A DNA stretch of 64,000 bases from Anthopleura xanthogrammica (taxonomy: Eukaryota > Cnidaria > Anthozoa > Actiniaria > Actiniidae), in the NCBI GenBank assembly GCA_964019055.1, contig OZ025210.1, positions 1,231,745 to 1,295,744 on the forward strand. The letters run 5' to 3'. This document shows, piece by piece, positions 34,501 to 44,536 of the stretch; position 1 is the first letter of the stretch, and each line of letters starts with the position of its first letter. A model generated the notes under the pieces. The model searched no databases. It was not told where the DNA came from and was given only the letters and a program-made list of their open reading frames with translations. A program made the translations under genes and the position numbers.

Positions 34501-36636
34501 CTCTAAACATGTTAGCACTGTTCATAGTTACCGTACTCAGTGGGCTGACAATCCACGGCATGATAGTACTACCACTCATGTACCTGATCGTGACGAGGAA
34601 GAATCCTTATGCTTACATCGCTGGCATAAGAGACGCCTTGATAACAGCATTCGGGATCAGCTCCAGGTATGCATATTATATGGACCACTCAATCAAAACA
34701 ATCAGTTACCATGGTAACAAGTCGAAAGTTGTCATGGCAACAAGTCGTGGGGCGTGGTGCAATCGTTTATAGGAAACAGGAAGTGGGTGAAAAGCTACAA
34801 GGTTCAAATGTCCACGTCATATTTTTACATGTTCACATGTTTCCGTAGCCTTGGCAACCTTGACATTCTTTCAGTTGCTATAACAACGTAACATTTAACT
34901 TGCTTTCTGACTACACCCTACGCCTTGTTACTGTGGCAACATCGAACTTACGTCCGGTTACCAGGACAACGGAGGACTAATCTTGCCGGGCTTTTTAGAC
35001 AATGATAGGCTTCCACTAATGACCGAAATGAAATTCACTTTGTCCTTTCTGATATGATTTTTCAGCTCTGCAACTCTTCCAACAACAATCCGCTGCGTGG
35101 AAGAAAATAACAAGGTTGATTCTCGAATCAGCAAGTTTGTTCTTCCACTGGGCGCAACTATTAATATGGACGGAGGGGCCTTGTACGAGGCCATATCAGC
35201 CATTTTTATAGCTCAGCTTAGTAATATAGAATTATCGCCTGCAATGTTTGTGGCGACATGGTAAGTAAAAGCTTAACTTAATGCTAAAAAATCTGGGGAT
35301 TTTAAACATCCAAGGAGTTGGGTAGACTTTTTGTTGTCCCCAGGGACCCAAGATACCAAAGGAATGTGTAGAGGTTTTGCTACCCCAAGACATGCAAAAC
35401 ACCCAAGGAGATGAGAATACTGTCCCCAGATTCCCAAGACACCCAAGGAGTTGGGTGACCTTTTGTTGTCCCCAGGGACCCAAGATACCCAAGGAGATGG
35501 GTAGAGCTTTTGTTGTCCCCAGGGACCCAAGATACCCAAGGAGATGGGTAGAGCTTTTGTTGTCCCCAGGGACCCAAGAAATCCAAGGAGATGGGTAGAG
35601 CTTTTGTTGTCCCCAGGGACCCAAGATACCCAAGGAGATGAGTAGAGCTTTACCGTCTCCAGACATCCAGGGCCGATGGGTACTGCTTCAGACGCCAAGA
35701 CACCCAAGGGAATGGGTAGAGTTTTGAAACACCCAAAATACCCAAAGGGATCGGTAAACCTTTTTTTGTCCCCAGGGTACCCAAGACACCCATTTTCTGG
35801 ATTATATTCCTTCTTAAACCGTCACATCGTTCATTTATTGATGTTTTTGTTTGGATATTTAAGTGTCACTGCTACAGCCGTTTCTATTGGTGCAGCAGGA
35901 ATACCATCAGCTGGAAACGTGACCACAATTATTGTCCTGCAAGCCGTCAACCTCCCCATGGAAAATATTGGGCTTCTCATGGCCGTCGATTGGTTCCTGT
36001 AAGTAAAATACATTAATAATCTATTAATAATCTATTAATAATCTATAATAGAGGCATTGATAAGATATTATAAATCCCCATGGACAATTCAGAAAACACC
36101 ACTGATTTCGTGAAAACAGGTTGAAGAAGTATGAAAGAATGTATAATGTATTTGGCCATGCCTTGAATATATATGTATAATAGTTAGCTTCTTCAGGCAA
36201 ATAGTAGTGATAATAATATACTACATTATGCACAGGGAACACCAGAAAAAAAAATTCTGTCCCTGATAGGATTCGAAGAAACATGTTTTTTTTTTATAAT
36301 AGCATGACACAAACCTACAAATGTAGCCTAGATTTGAAGATTTTTGGAGGATACTTGATTTTCGAATAATTTGCACGAGATTGATAAACTGGTATTAAAA
36401 TGTAGCTCTTTGAAGAAATCAATGATGCCATCAATATTTTCAATGTTTTTAGTGATCGTTTCCGTACCACCGTGAACGTTCTCGGAGACTCCATCGGAGC
36501 CGGCATTGTAGCACATTTATCACGTGACGATCTAGCTATGGTTGACCATCATCCGGTGGGACAGGACTACGTCATTGACAAAGATGGTCTTATGGACAAT
36601 AACCACGAGGAAAACGTCGTCATGACAACTATGTAA
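28516..36636 (+). CDS. SLC1-family excitatory amino-acid transporter, gene A (532 aa)
   Basis: Seven exons: 28516-28994, 31814-31856, 33934-34262, 34433-34666, 35066-35260, 35864-35998 and 36453-36636. All phases close. The family is a trimeric plasma-membrane symporter taking up Glu/Asp with Na+ and H+ and exporting K+. Landmarks are the N-terminal scaffold helices with [26 protein letters not shown], a glycosylatable loop (NGTHNITT), hairpin 1 FGISSSSATLP, TM7 NMDGGALYE, hairpin 2 [11 protein letters not shown], and TM8 [13 protein letters not shown]. The TM8 Asp, Arg, Thr, Asn and Asp needed for acidic substrate are all present, and Arg rather than Cys/Thr argues against an ASCT. Unusually, the NMDGT threonine is Gly. 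The protein ends MTTM. Length is normal for the family. Intron 5 holds a 47-bp minisatellite. Confidence 0.93.
29050..29345. repeat. Foldback element in SLC1-A intron 1
   Basis: Contains ggtgattat / ataatcacc arms and a near-perfect inner palindrome (gattatcgatgaatatttacc with its complement at about 29310-29330). No coding potential. Confidence 0.6.
30181..30440. repeat. Two adjacent foldback elements
   Basis: 30181-30290 has arms catgttaagagcctgatatcg and cgatatcagctcttaacatg. 30307-30437 has arms agggtcgata and tatcgaccct with an inner gtgataacgtatcac palindrome. Both are in SLC1-A intron 1. Confidence 0.65.
30537..30815. repeat. Imperfect tandem repeat (about 120-130 bp unit)
   Basis: The block containing tagctagcactcaaatg, gtttctggctttcggcatacc and ggccacaaactgtcaaatgg occurs two to three times with drift. 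In SLC1-A intron 1. Confidence 0.75.
30822..31312. repeat. Foldback element with ataagagagggaa ends
   Basis: Direct copies of the end (ataagagagggaa then cttctta) occur at about 30826 and 31144, and an inverted copy (taagaagcttccctctctta) at about 31287-31306. Internal repeats include gcgcgccatgtgaattc. This looks like one MITE with a nested or duplicated left half. Confidence 0.7.
31466..31635. repeat. Foldback element with atagacctttt ends
   Basis: Left tatagaccttttcagcttcg plus gcccatttcagaccatgtga pairs with right tcatgtggtctgaaatgggc plus aaaaaggtctat. It lies just upstream of SLC1-A exon 2. Confidence 0.7.
31888..32956. repeat. 1.06-kb TTAA-flanked palindromic transposable element
   Basis: TTAA at 31888-31891 and 32953-32956 flank inverted ends GGTTACTGGAGACCTTC. 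Inner inverted segments around 32530-32560 and 32650-32685 share the theme aaaagggtgtgagcg. There is no transposase frame. A TTAA target site is the hallmark of piggyBac-type transposition, so this is a candidate non-autonomous element in SLC1-A intron 2. Confidence 0.7.
33556..33890. repeat. 57-bp minisatellite (about 6 copies)
   Basis: The unit begins gaggttgtttcag, continues ctgtgagttagccgtgccc and ends gatcagccca. Copies differ by a few bases. It ends about 45 bp before SLC1-A exon 3. The same unit in inverse orientation is at 42736-42902. Confidence 0.92.
35307..35800. repeat. 47-bp minisatellite in SLC1-A intron 5
   Basis: About nine units with the core ttttgttgtccccaggga followed by cccaagatacccaaggagat; two neighbouring units measured 47 bp apart (35491 to 35538). 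Each intact unit carries a T/C-rich stretch ending in CAG, resembling a 3' splice acceptor. Open frames across the array are repeat artefacts. Confidence 0.92.
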
Positions 36637-38349
36637 GGATTTAACGTACGGATGCCGTCGTCATAGTGATAAGAATAGATCATCAACATAGATTTAGTCT
36701 TTAAGTTAATCATCGCCATGGCAACCATGTAATTAGCAAGACAAACTCACACATCCCGTTGTCATGGTGACATAGATTTGAGAGATTCTTAAAATTTCGT
36801 CTTTTTAAGTTAAAATGTTTAGTTTTGCTCAACAAATATCCATACATCAACTTGAAATATTAATAATACAGTTTCGATTTCTCTATTTTGAAGCCGGTAA
36901 GTCTCGGTTTTTTGCAATAGTGTTTTTGTTATTTAAGCTCTTACTTTAATTTAGTTTTTCAAATTTTCTAACGAAGGAATCTAAAGAAAATTAATATTTA
37001 GTTAATCTAGTTAAAATATTAGTGTATAATAATGTTTTTTGAATTATATTTATCGGGTGTTATCTGGTCATCTCGGCTGCTCCTTATGATGGGCGCACAT
37101 AGTCTTTGCAATTTATGAGCAACACTTCGCATAAGACAGAAAATAACTTCCAATGAAGTAAAATCTAGGAATTACTAAAATTGAAACGTAATGATTGAGC
37201 ATTTTGATCGTGTAAGCATTACTGCGATTCTCAATATTCTGCGAACTCAGACATTTCAACGGCTTGTTGTGAAATTGGTTTTTCGCTGCCGTCAATCAAA
37301 ACTAATCAGTCGGAACCTTTTATGTTTTTGACTGGCGGCAGTGAAAAAACAAATTCCAACGGGAAACTCGCAACTACCGAGTTCGCAGAATATTGAGAAT
37401 CGCAGTAATTACACAAACCAAGTCGTTCAGCTTCGTTACTGAGTTGTCAGCGGCATGCCTGACCTAGTTTCCAGTGCCATCTCCGTTCATGACGTCAGCA
37501 GTTATGGGAACACGAGTGAGTAAGCAGTGAGTGTAAGCACATGTAAGCAAAGCGACTCGATTCGTTTCATTAAATGAAAGCTTTGCGATGAGTTTTGCGA
37601 TGATTCACTTGACGGCAGCCATATCGGATGACAGTAACAGTGAAATGGTTTTGCTTGAGAAAGAGAATAAGAGATCCTATTATTGTGTCATCCAACATGG
37701 CTGCCATCAACTCATCGTACAAAATCTGTTAGTTGAGTTTGATTTATTTAGTATTCTAGTTTATTTTCAATGTAGATTTTAAAATTGTAATTTAACACAA
37801 GCATCTATATTGCTGAAGAAACGAATACCATTTGTAATAATAGTATGTAAATGTTATCTTCTCTGTGGTAATTGTTTTCAAAGTTGTTGAAAATCGGGTT
37901 TGCGCCGTAGGGGAATTGGGAACAAAAAAGAGAGGGGCTGGGAACAATTAACCCCCTTTTGCAGAAACCCAAGGATTTCCCTCAGCTTCCTAAATACCTT
38001 TTGGGTCACCACGATAGCCCAATGAGAAAAGTAATAAAGAAGAGAATGCTAAAAAAATTCCTAATCCTGTGGCTTTACGCCATGAAATTAAACATTCGAA
38101 ATTCGATATTTTTTCGTCGGAGTACCAATCGATAATGTTTCGAAATTTGAGACTATTTTTGTGCGATTCTTGATTCACTCACCCAATTCACGTCTCCAAT
38201 CTTGGACTGATTTGTTGTTATGGAGATCTCACCTTTCATTTGGCAGTGTTATGCTTGAACTACCGTGTTTACAATGCATAACTAACCTAACCATGGAACA
38301 TTATTATTTTGAGCGTATGTGAGGTCAATAGAGCATACATTCTTCAGCC
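36637..38349. other. Intergenic spacer between SLC1 genes A and B
   Basis: No conserved exon seen. Holds a complete palindromic MITE at 37218-37409. The 3' UTR of gene A and the promoter of gene B must lie here, but no elements could be fixed. Confidence 0.6.
37218..37409. repeat. Complete palindromic MITE, 'actgcgattctcaatattctg' family
   Basis: The left end ttactgcgattctcaatatt has its exact complement at the right end. The interior (tttcgctgccgtcaatcaaa, then tgactggcggcagtgaaaaa) is shared with the truncated copies at 6837-6984 and 24240-24387. Confidence 0.85.
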
Positions 38350-41300
38350 ATGGAGGGACGTAGAAAGTGCATCTCGTGTTGTAGCTCATTTTGGCGTCGT
38401 CTGAAAAAAGATTTGCTACTTCCCCTGATAATTTTGGGGTCTATCCTCGGTTTTGTCATCGGTGTCGTCATCAACGGTCCAATTAACAGCATCGAGAATC
38501 CCGTAGACAAGAAGACCGTGCTGATTTTGATCGGCTTTCCCGGAGAGCTATTGATGAATATGTTGAAGATGATCGTACTGCCTCTGATTATTGCCAGTTT
38601 AATCAGTGCCTTGGCGTCGTTGGATTCAAAAGCAACGGGAAAAATTGGTCGTAGAGTATTGGTCTTTTATCTCTCGACAACTGTATGTGCTGCGATTGTA
38701 GGCCTCATCTTGGTACTGGCTATTCGACCAGGTAGGATCGAGAAAGATTCCAAGGATGGTGATAACACAGTGAAATATCGAACACTGGATTCATTCATGG
38801 ATCTCTTTAGGTAAGACTGCTTCAAGACTTGAATTTTGTAAACACTTCTTTAATTCCAGTGCATGATTGCAGCTGCCATCGTAAGCACGTACACATTAGC
38901 GCCATTTGTTATGGGAGCATTATATTTTCTTTGGGGGTAGGGGAATGGAAAATTGTTAAGCAAAGTTCTGACTAAAAGTAGTCTGGACACTTTTCAGTGA
39001 AAGCTTTTTTATGCTGCGTGCAATTTTTGTGCCAATTAAGTTTTGGAAAAGAATATTTGTAGCCAAATTTAAAAAATCCTCCCACAATGTTCAAGACAAA
39101 ACACTCGAATTTTTCCGACTGTGCCTTTCTACCTTGAGTTTCAAAATGTCAGAGAAGGTCACAGAACATCTTTTTAGAGCAATTTGAATAAATAAATAAA
39201 TCACTTTTTTATAGTGGGATACAAATTCAGTAACTTAATACTGGTTTCCAATTTGGCCCACTGTCACTCACACACACTACCACTATATTATATATTCTAT
39301 GCATACAACTCAACTCACATGTTGATTTTTACGAAGGGAGGAAACTGGAGTACCCGCGGAGAAAACCCTCGTAGCACAGGAGAGAACAACACATCAAACA
39401 AATTCAACTCACATATGATCTGACCCGAGCCGGGGCTCCAACTCGGACCACAGCGGTGAGAGGCGAGCGGTAAACCACTACGCCACCCATACCACATTTT
39501 GATCCTCGCTGGTCCGTTACTCACACAATCACTTCAAGTAGTTCTTAAGAGCTCACGTAATCCTAATGTCAACAAGACCAGCAATTAAATCCATCATTCA
39601 TCTACCAATCTAACTGTTGACGAGTTAGGCAAAAAAAATGTGGTACGGTTTTTGGCTTCTGTCAATCAAGTTTTCAACAGTTTGAGCTAGTAAATTTTGT
39701 GTTGGTTGGTTGTTGGCTGTTTTGGTCGCGTAATTATGAAAATGGGTGTAGCCAATCATGGTGAAGACTTACTACAGAAAAGCGATTTTTTTACAATAGT
39801 ACTATTCGGTAAGATTAGTAACGTACTTGTCTTCTTACAGTTCTACGCTTTCAATGTACAAACTCCGCCTATCGAAACATCAAAGTAAGGTGGAACCAAG
39901 AGAGCATAAATAATTATGCTCTCTCGATCGTTATTTTGGCGGTGCTAACAGTTGAGTGATTTCGGAATTTAAAGTTGTCAAAAAGTTGTCAAAACAAATC
40001 AAAGACTTGTGGAAGTGTTCACGGTACGGCGTGTAGCACTGTAACGGTCTAGCTCTCATTTTAATGTTGACCTTTGAACGAATCATTCACGTACTGAGAA
40101 CGGATCACGTTTTGAGCACGTACGTGGACAGCGACCATAAAGGTGTATTGGTAGTGGTGAAAGCCCGGGGGGGGGGGGGGTTACTTCGGGTCGTTTCATA
40201 CGGGGATGCTCCGCCCGGACTCTCGACCCCTTACCCTTTTCTATACCAAATTTCAGCAAAAAGGTACCCCTTTTTTATACCTTTTTGCCTGAAAAGGTAC
40301 CCCTTTCGTATACCTTTGAAGAAAAGCTACACCTTTTTATACCAAAACTCACAAATTTCCATCCCTTTTCTATACCTGCGGCCTGAAAAAAGTACCCCTT
40401 TCGGGCGGAGCATCCCCGTATAGTCAATTATAGGGAGTACCCCCCCGGGGGTGAAAGATGCTTTGTGCATGTTGTGGAAATCGTACGTAGCTCTTCGTTT
40501 TATTTCTTTTCTTCATCCCTTCTTCCTTCCCTCCTTCCTTCCTTCTTTCTTTCCATCCTTCTTTCTATCCTCCCTTCCTTCCTACCTTTCTGTACCACAT
40601 TACCAAAGGGTTTTAGAAGTAACACATGTATGATGACTATATTAAACTATATTAAAAACCTCATTTTGCTGTATTTTCCAGGAGTATTTTCCCTAGCAAT
40701 CTTTTCGCTGCCTGTTTTTCCAAGGTATGAGAAGAATAAATTGATGATTGCTCCTTAATAAACACCTGGGGTGTAGTGATGTGTGTGTGTTGGGGGGGGG
40801 GGGAGGGGGGCTCCCCTCCAAATGCATCTTGTGGATATATCAACGAGACCTCGCTATGACCCTGTTAACGCATTCACCTGGAGGCTCATGTTGTGTGTTT
40901 TTGTACTCTTTCCTCTAGAGTGCCACTCAATACACCTCTATCGATGGAAAATACGATTCCTACAACACCACCAATGACGTCACAGCTAACTCTCGTACCA
41001 CTATTAAGGTGTTCAATAACGGAACCCATAATATCACCACGGTAACGCGTGAGGTATACCCGCCAAGCAAGACTCTCCCAAATGGCCTGAAAACCGTGTC
41101 AGGTAGCAATGTGCTTGGGATTGCTTTATTCTGTGTGGTTTTTGGCATCGTGTTGAGTCGTCTGAGAGAGAAAGCACAGCCATTGAAGGACTTCTTTCTT
41201 GCTCTGAATGAAGCGGTAATGAAAATCGTGTTCTTGATCATGTGGTAAGTTGACCTTTATAATCATAACATCAAGGTAAAACAATCAAGATAATAAGAGT

Positions 41301-44300
41301 ATTATTAAGGTTTTTCATGTGACGTCACAATTTAGAGAAATTTCTTTCATCTGAAAAAGGAGTTGATATTCAAAGTTTTCATACAGATATTAGTAAAACT
41401 GTGAAGTTTCGTGAAGATCGCGCGTAAACTATCGAAGATATGAATTTTTAAAAACATGAAATTTTAAAAAGAAATATATGTTGGCAGGCAAAACATACAT
41501 TTCTTTGTAAAAGTTGTCAAATTCAAAAATTCATACATTCTCTGGATTATGGACAATCTTCACAAAACTTTGCATTTTGCTAATATCTACATGACAAATT
41601 TGATTCCGAATTTCTTTTCTTGATTAAACAAAAAAAAATATTTTTTGGATTACGTGACGTCACAGTGAAAAACCTCAATAGAACACTCAAAATATTCTGA
41701 AACTGCACGCAGCACAGAACTTGGACATTGCCGTCATTCACAAAACAAAGACAGTTGATTCATGCTGTTCTACGAATCGAAATGTGCGATGTGTGTGTGA
41801 ATTTTACTTTCAAACAGGCCTTGTTGATGACGCAGTAGAAAATGCCTCTAAGTCAGTTAAAAATTCATATTTAAAGGGGCACTTGAATAAAAATTGGAAA
41901 TGCCTTGAAACTTGGTTAAACTTATCTATATGGCCCCAATAGTAGCCAAGCAACATATTTTCTTCACAGTCAAAATTTGCGGATAAAAATTATATATATT
42001 TTTCAGCATCTAAATTGTGAGTAAATGACGTCATTTACTCAACCCTATTGTTCTTTTAGTTTTTAAACCAAAATTTCTCATTTGCGAGTGGCTCCCAGGC
42101 TAAAATTTTTGCCAATCTGGTTTTCATAATCATGATTGAGTCATATTATTCTTAAATACTTGAACTATTCGGACTTTCAAAATATGGGGCGTTTTCATCC
42201 AAGTGCCCCTGTAACTATTAAGTTCATATACAACAATTAGTTGTCAGTTACAATTTCGCATATTTGTCAGTTGATAGATAAATTTTAGGACATTTTCAGG
42301 GTATTTCATTAAACGCATGCGCAAACCGTTTCCTCAGTGACGTCATTATTAAATATTATCAATCGCGTATCTACTAACGTCATCACCGTCGTTCCCAGGT
42401 TTGCTCCTGTTGGTATATGCTGTCTAGTGTGTGCAAAGGTCGCCCAGATGAATGACATATCGGCTACACTAGGGATGATTGGTTTGTTCATGCTGTCAGT
42501 GCTATCTTCGTTCCTCATTCACGGAATTATCGTTTTGCCGCTGATGTATTTCGTCATAACTAGAAAGAACCCGTATAAGTATATGCTTGGGATGGCAGAC
42601 GCCCTGGTGACGGCATTTGGCATAAGTTCAAGGTGAATATCTAAAACTGAGTATTTCAGTGGTCATTTGGCCTTTTAGTTTAGTCAATGGATGCCATTTC
42701 ACGATAGCTTCAGCTTATTAAAATCCATCAATTTTTCGAACCCTGAAACAACCTCTGGGCTGATCTAAGTCAGGGTACGGCTAACTCACAGATCAAACCC
42801 TGGAACAACCTCTGGGCTGATCTAAGTCAGGGCACGGCTAACTCACAGATTGAACCCTGAAACAACCTCTGGGCTGATCTAAGTCAGGGTACGGCCAACT
42901 CAGCTCGATTTTGAATTTATCTTTTTGGGGTTTTGCTGAGAGAGAAGGACCGGAGAACTTGGCTATTGGAAGACCCTCGAATCAAAGAAATACATCCTAT
43001 AGTAACACTCTACTCACATGTGTTGCCAAGTCACTGGGAATCAAACCCGAGACCTCAGAGGTGAGAGGAACGTGCAATACCCCCGCTTAATCTCTGCTCC
43101 TCATTACGACGAAATTTTGTATGTTTTTATCTTCAGCTCGGCAACCCTTCCAACGACAATTCGCTGTGCTATGGAAAACAATCAAGTCGATGAAAGAATC
43201 GCTAAGTTCGTCCTTCCACTTGGCGCTACTGTCAACATGGATGGTGGAGCCATATTTGAAGCTAACGTTGGTATGTTTGTCGCTCAACTCAACGGTGTTC
43301 CCATCACACCGGCCTTCATCTTCATCAACATGTAAGTTCTTTGGCACGGTTGGAAAGTTTAGCTCAAATGTATTAAAGTTCAACAGCTTCTGAGACAACT
43401 TTCACCGAGAAGGAGAAGAATTTTTTGTGTGAAACTTTCTTTCTTTCCTCTTTTAAACAAATAAGTTTCAATTTCCCGTTCTTTCCAGGTTTCTCTTGAT
43501 GGGCAGACGCGTTTACCATTAACCGGAAGCTATAGTCCAAACTCCCGCTCTTTCCAGGTTTCTCTTGATGGGCAGACGCGTTTACCATTAACCGGAAGCT
43601 ATAGTCCAAACTCCCGCTCTTTCCAGGTTTCTCTTGATGGGCAGACGCGTTTACCATTAACCGGAAGCTATAGTCCAAACTCCCGCTCTTTCCAGGTTTC
43701 TCTTGATGGGCAGACGCGTTTACCATTAACCGGAAGCTATAGTCCAAACTCCCGCTCTTTCCAGGTTTCTCTTGATGGGCAGACGCGTTTACCATTAACC
43801 GGAAGCTATAGTCCAAACTCCCGCTCTTTCCAGGTTTCTCTTGATGGGCAGACGCGTTTACCATTAACCGGAAGCTATAGTCCAAACTCCCGCTCTTTCC
43901 AGGTTTCTCTTGATGGGCAGACGCGTTTACCATTAACCGGAAGCTATAGTCCAAACTCCCGCTCTTTCCAGGTTTCTCTTGATGGGCAGACGCGTTTACC
44001 ATTAACCGGAAGCTATAGTCCAAACTCCCGCTCTTTCCAGGTTTCTCTTGATGGGCAGACGCGTTTACCATTAACCGGAAGCTATAGTCCAAACTCCCGC
44101 TCTTTCCAGGTTTCTCTTGATGGGCAGACGCGTTTACCATTAACCGGAAGCTATAGTCCAAACTCCCGCTCTTTCCAGGTTTCTCTTGATGGGCAGACGC
44201 GTTTACCATTAACCGGAAGCTATAGTCCAAACTCCCGCTCTTTCCAGGTTTCTCTTGATGGGCAGACGCGTTTACCATTAACCGGAAGCTATAGTCCAAA

Positions 44301-44493
44301 CTCCCGCTCTTTCCAGGTTTCTCTTGATGGGCAGACGCGTTTACCATTAACCAGAAGCTATAGTCCAAACTCCCGCCCTTTTCAATGAGTAGTTATCGTA
44401 AACTGAAAGCCAAGCTCTCTCTCTTTTTCTAGGAACTGATCTTCAATTGCATCCAGAGTACTTTCTAGCGTTAACAAAGCCATGTTGTTATTA

Positions 44494-44536
<43 letters not shown>

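Noticed and set aside
35232..35707. Overlapping 144-aa repeat-containing frames
   Set aside because: Products of the 47-bp intronic minisatellite in all frames, not conserved coding sequence.
28516..36636. Neutral amino-acid (ASCT-type) or bacterial-type SLC1 transporter
   Set aside because: TM8 keeps the arginine of acidic-substrate carriers and the intron-rich gene is clearly animal.
43373..44368. 331-aa minus-strand open frame with 23-residue repeats
   Set aside because: Generated by a 69-bp minisatellite whose length is a multiple of three; it lies antisense in an intron of a well-supported gene.
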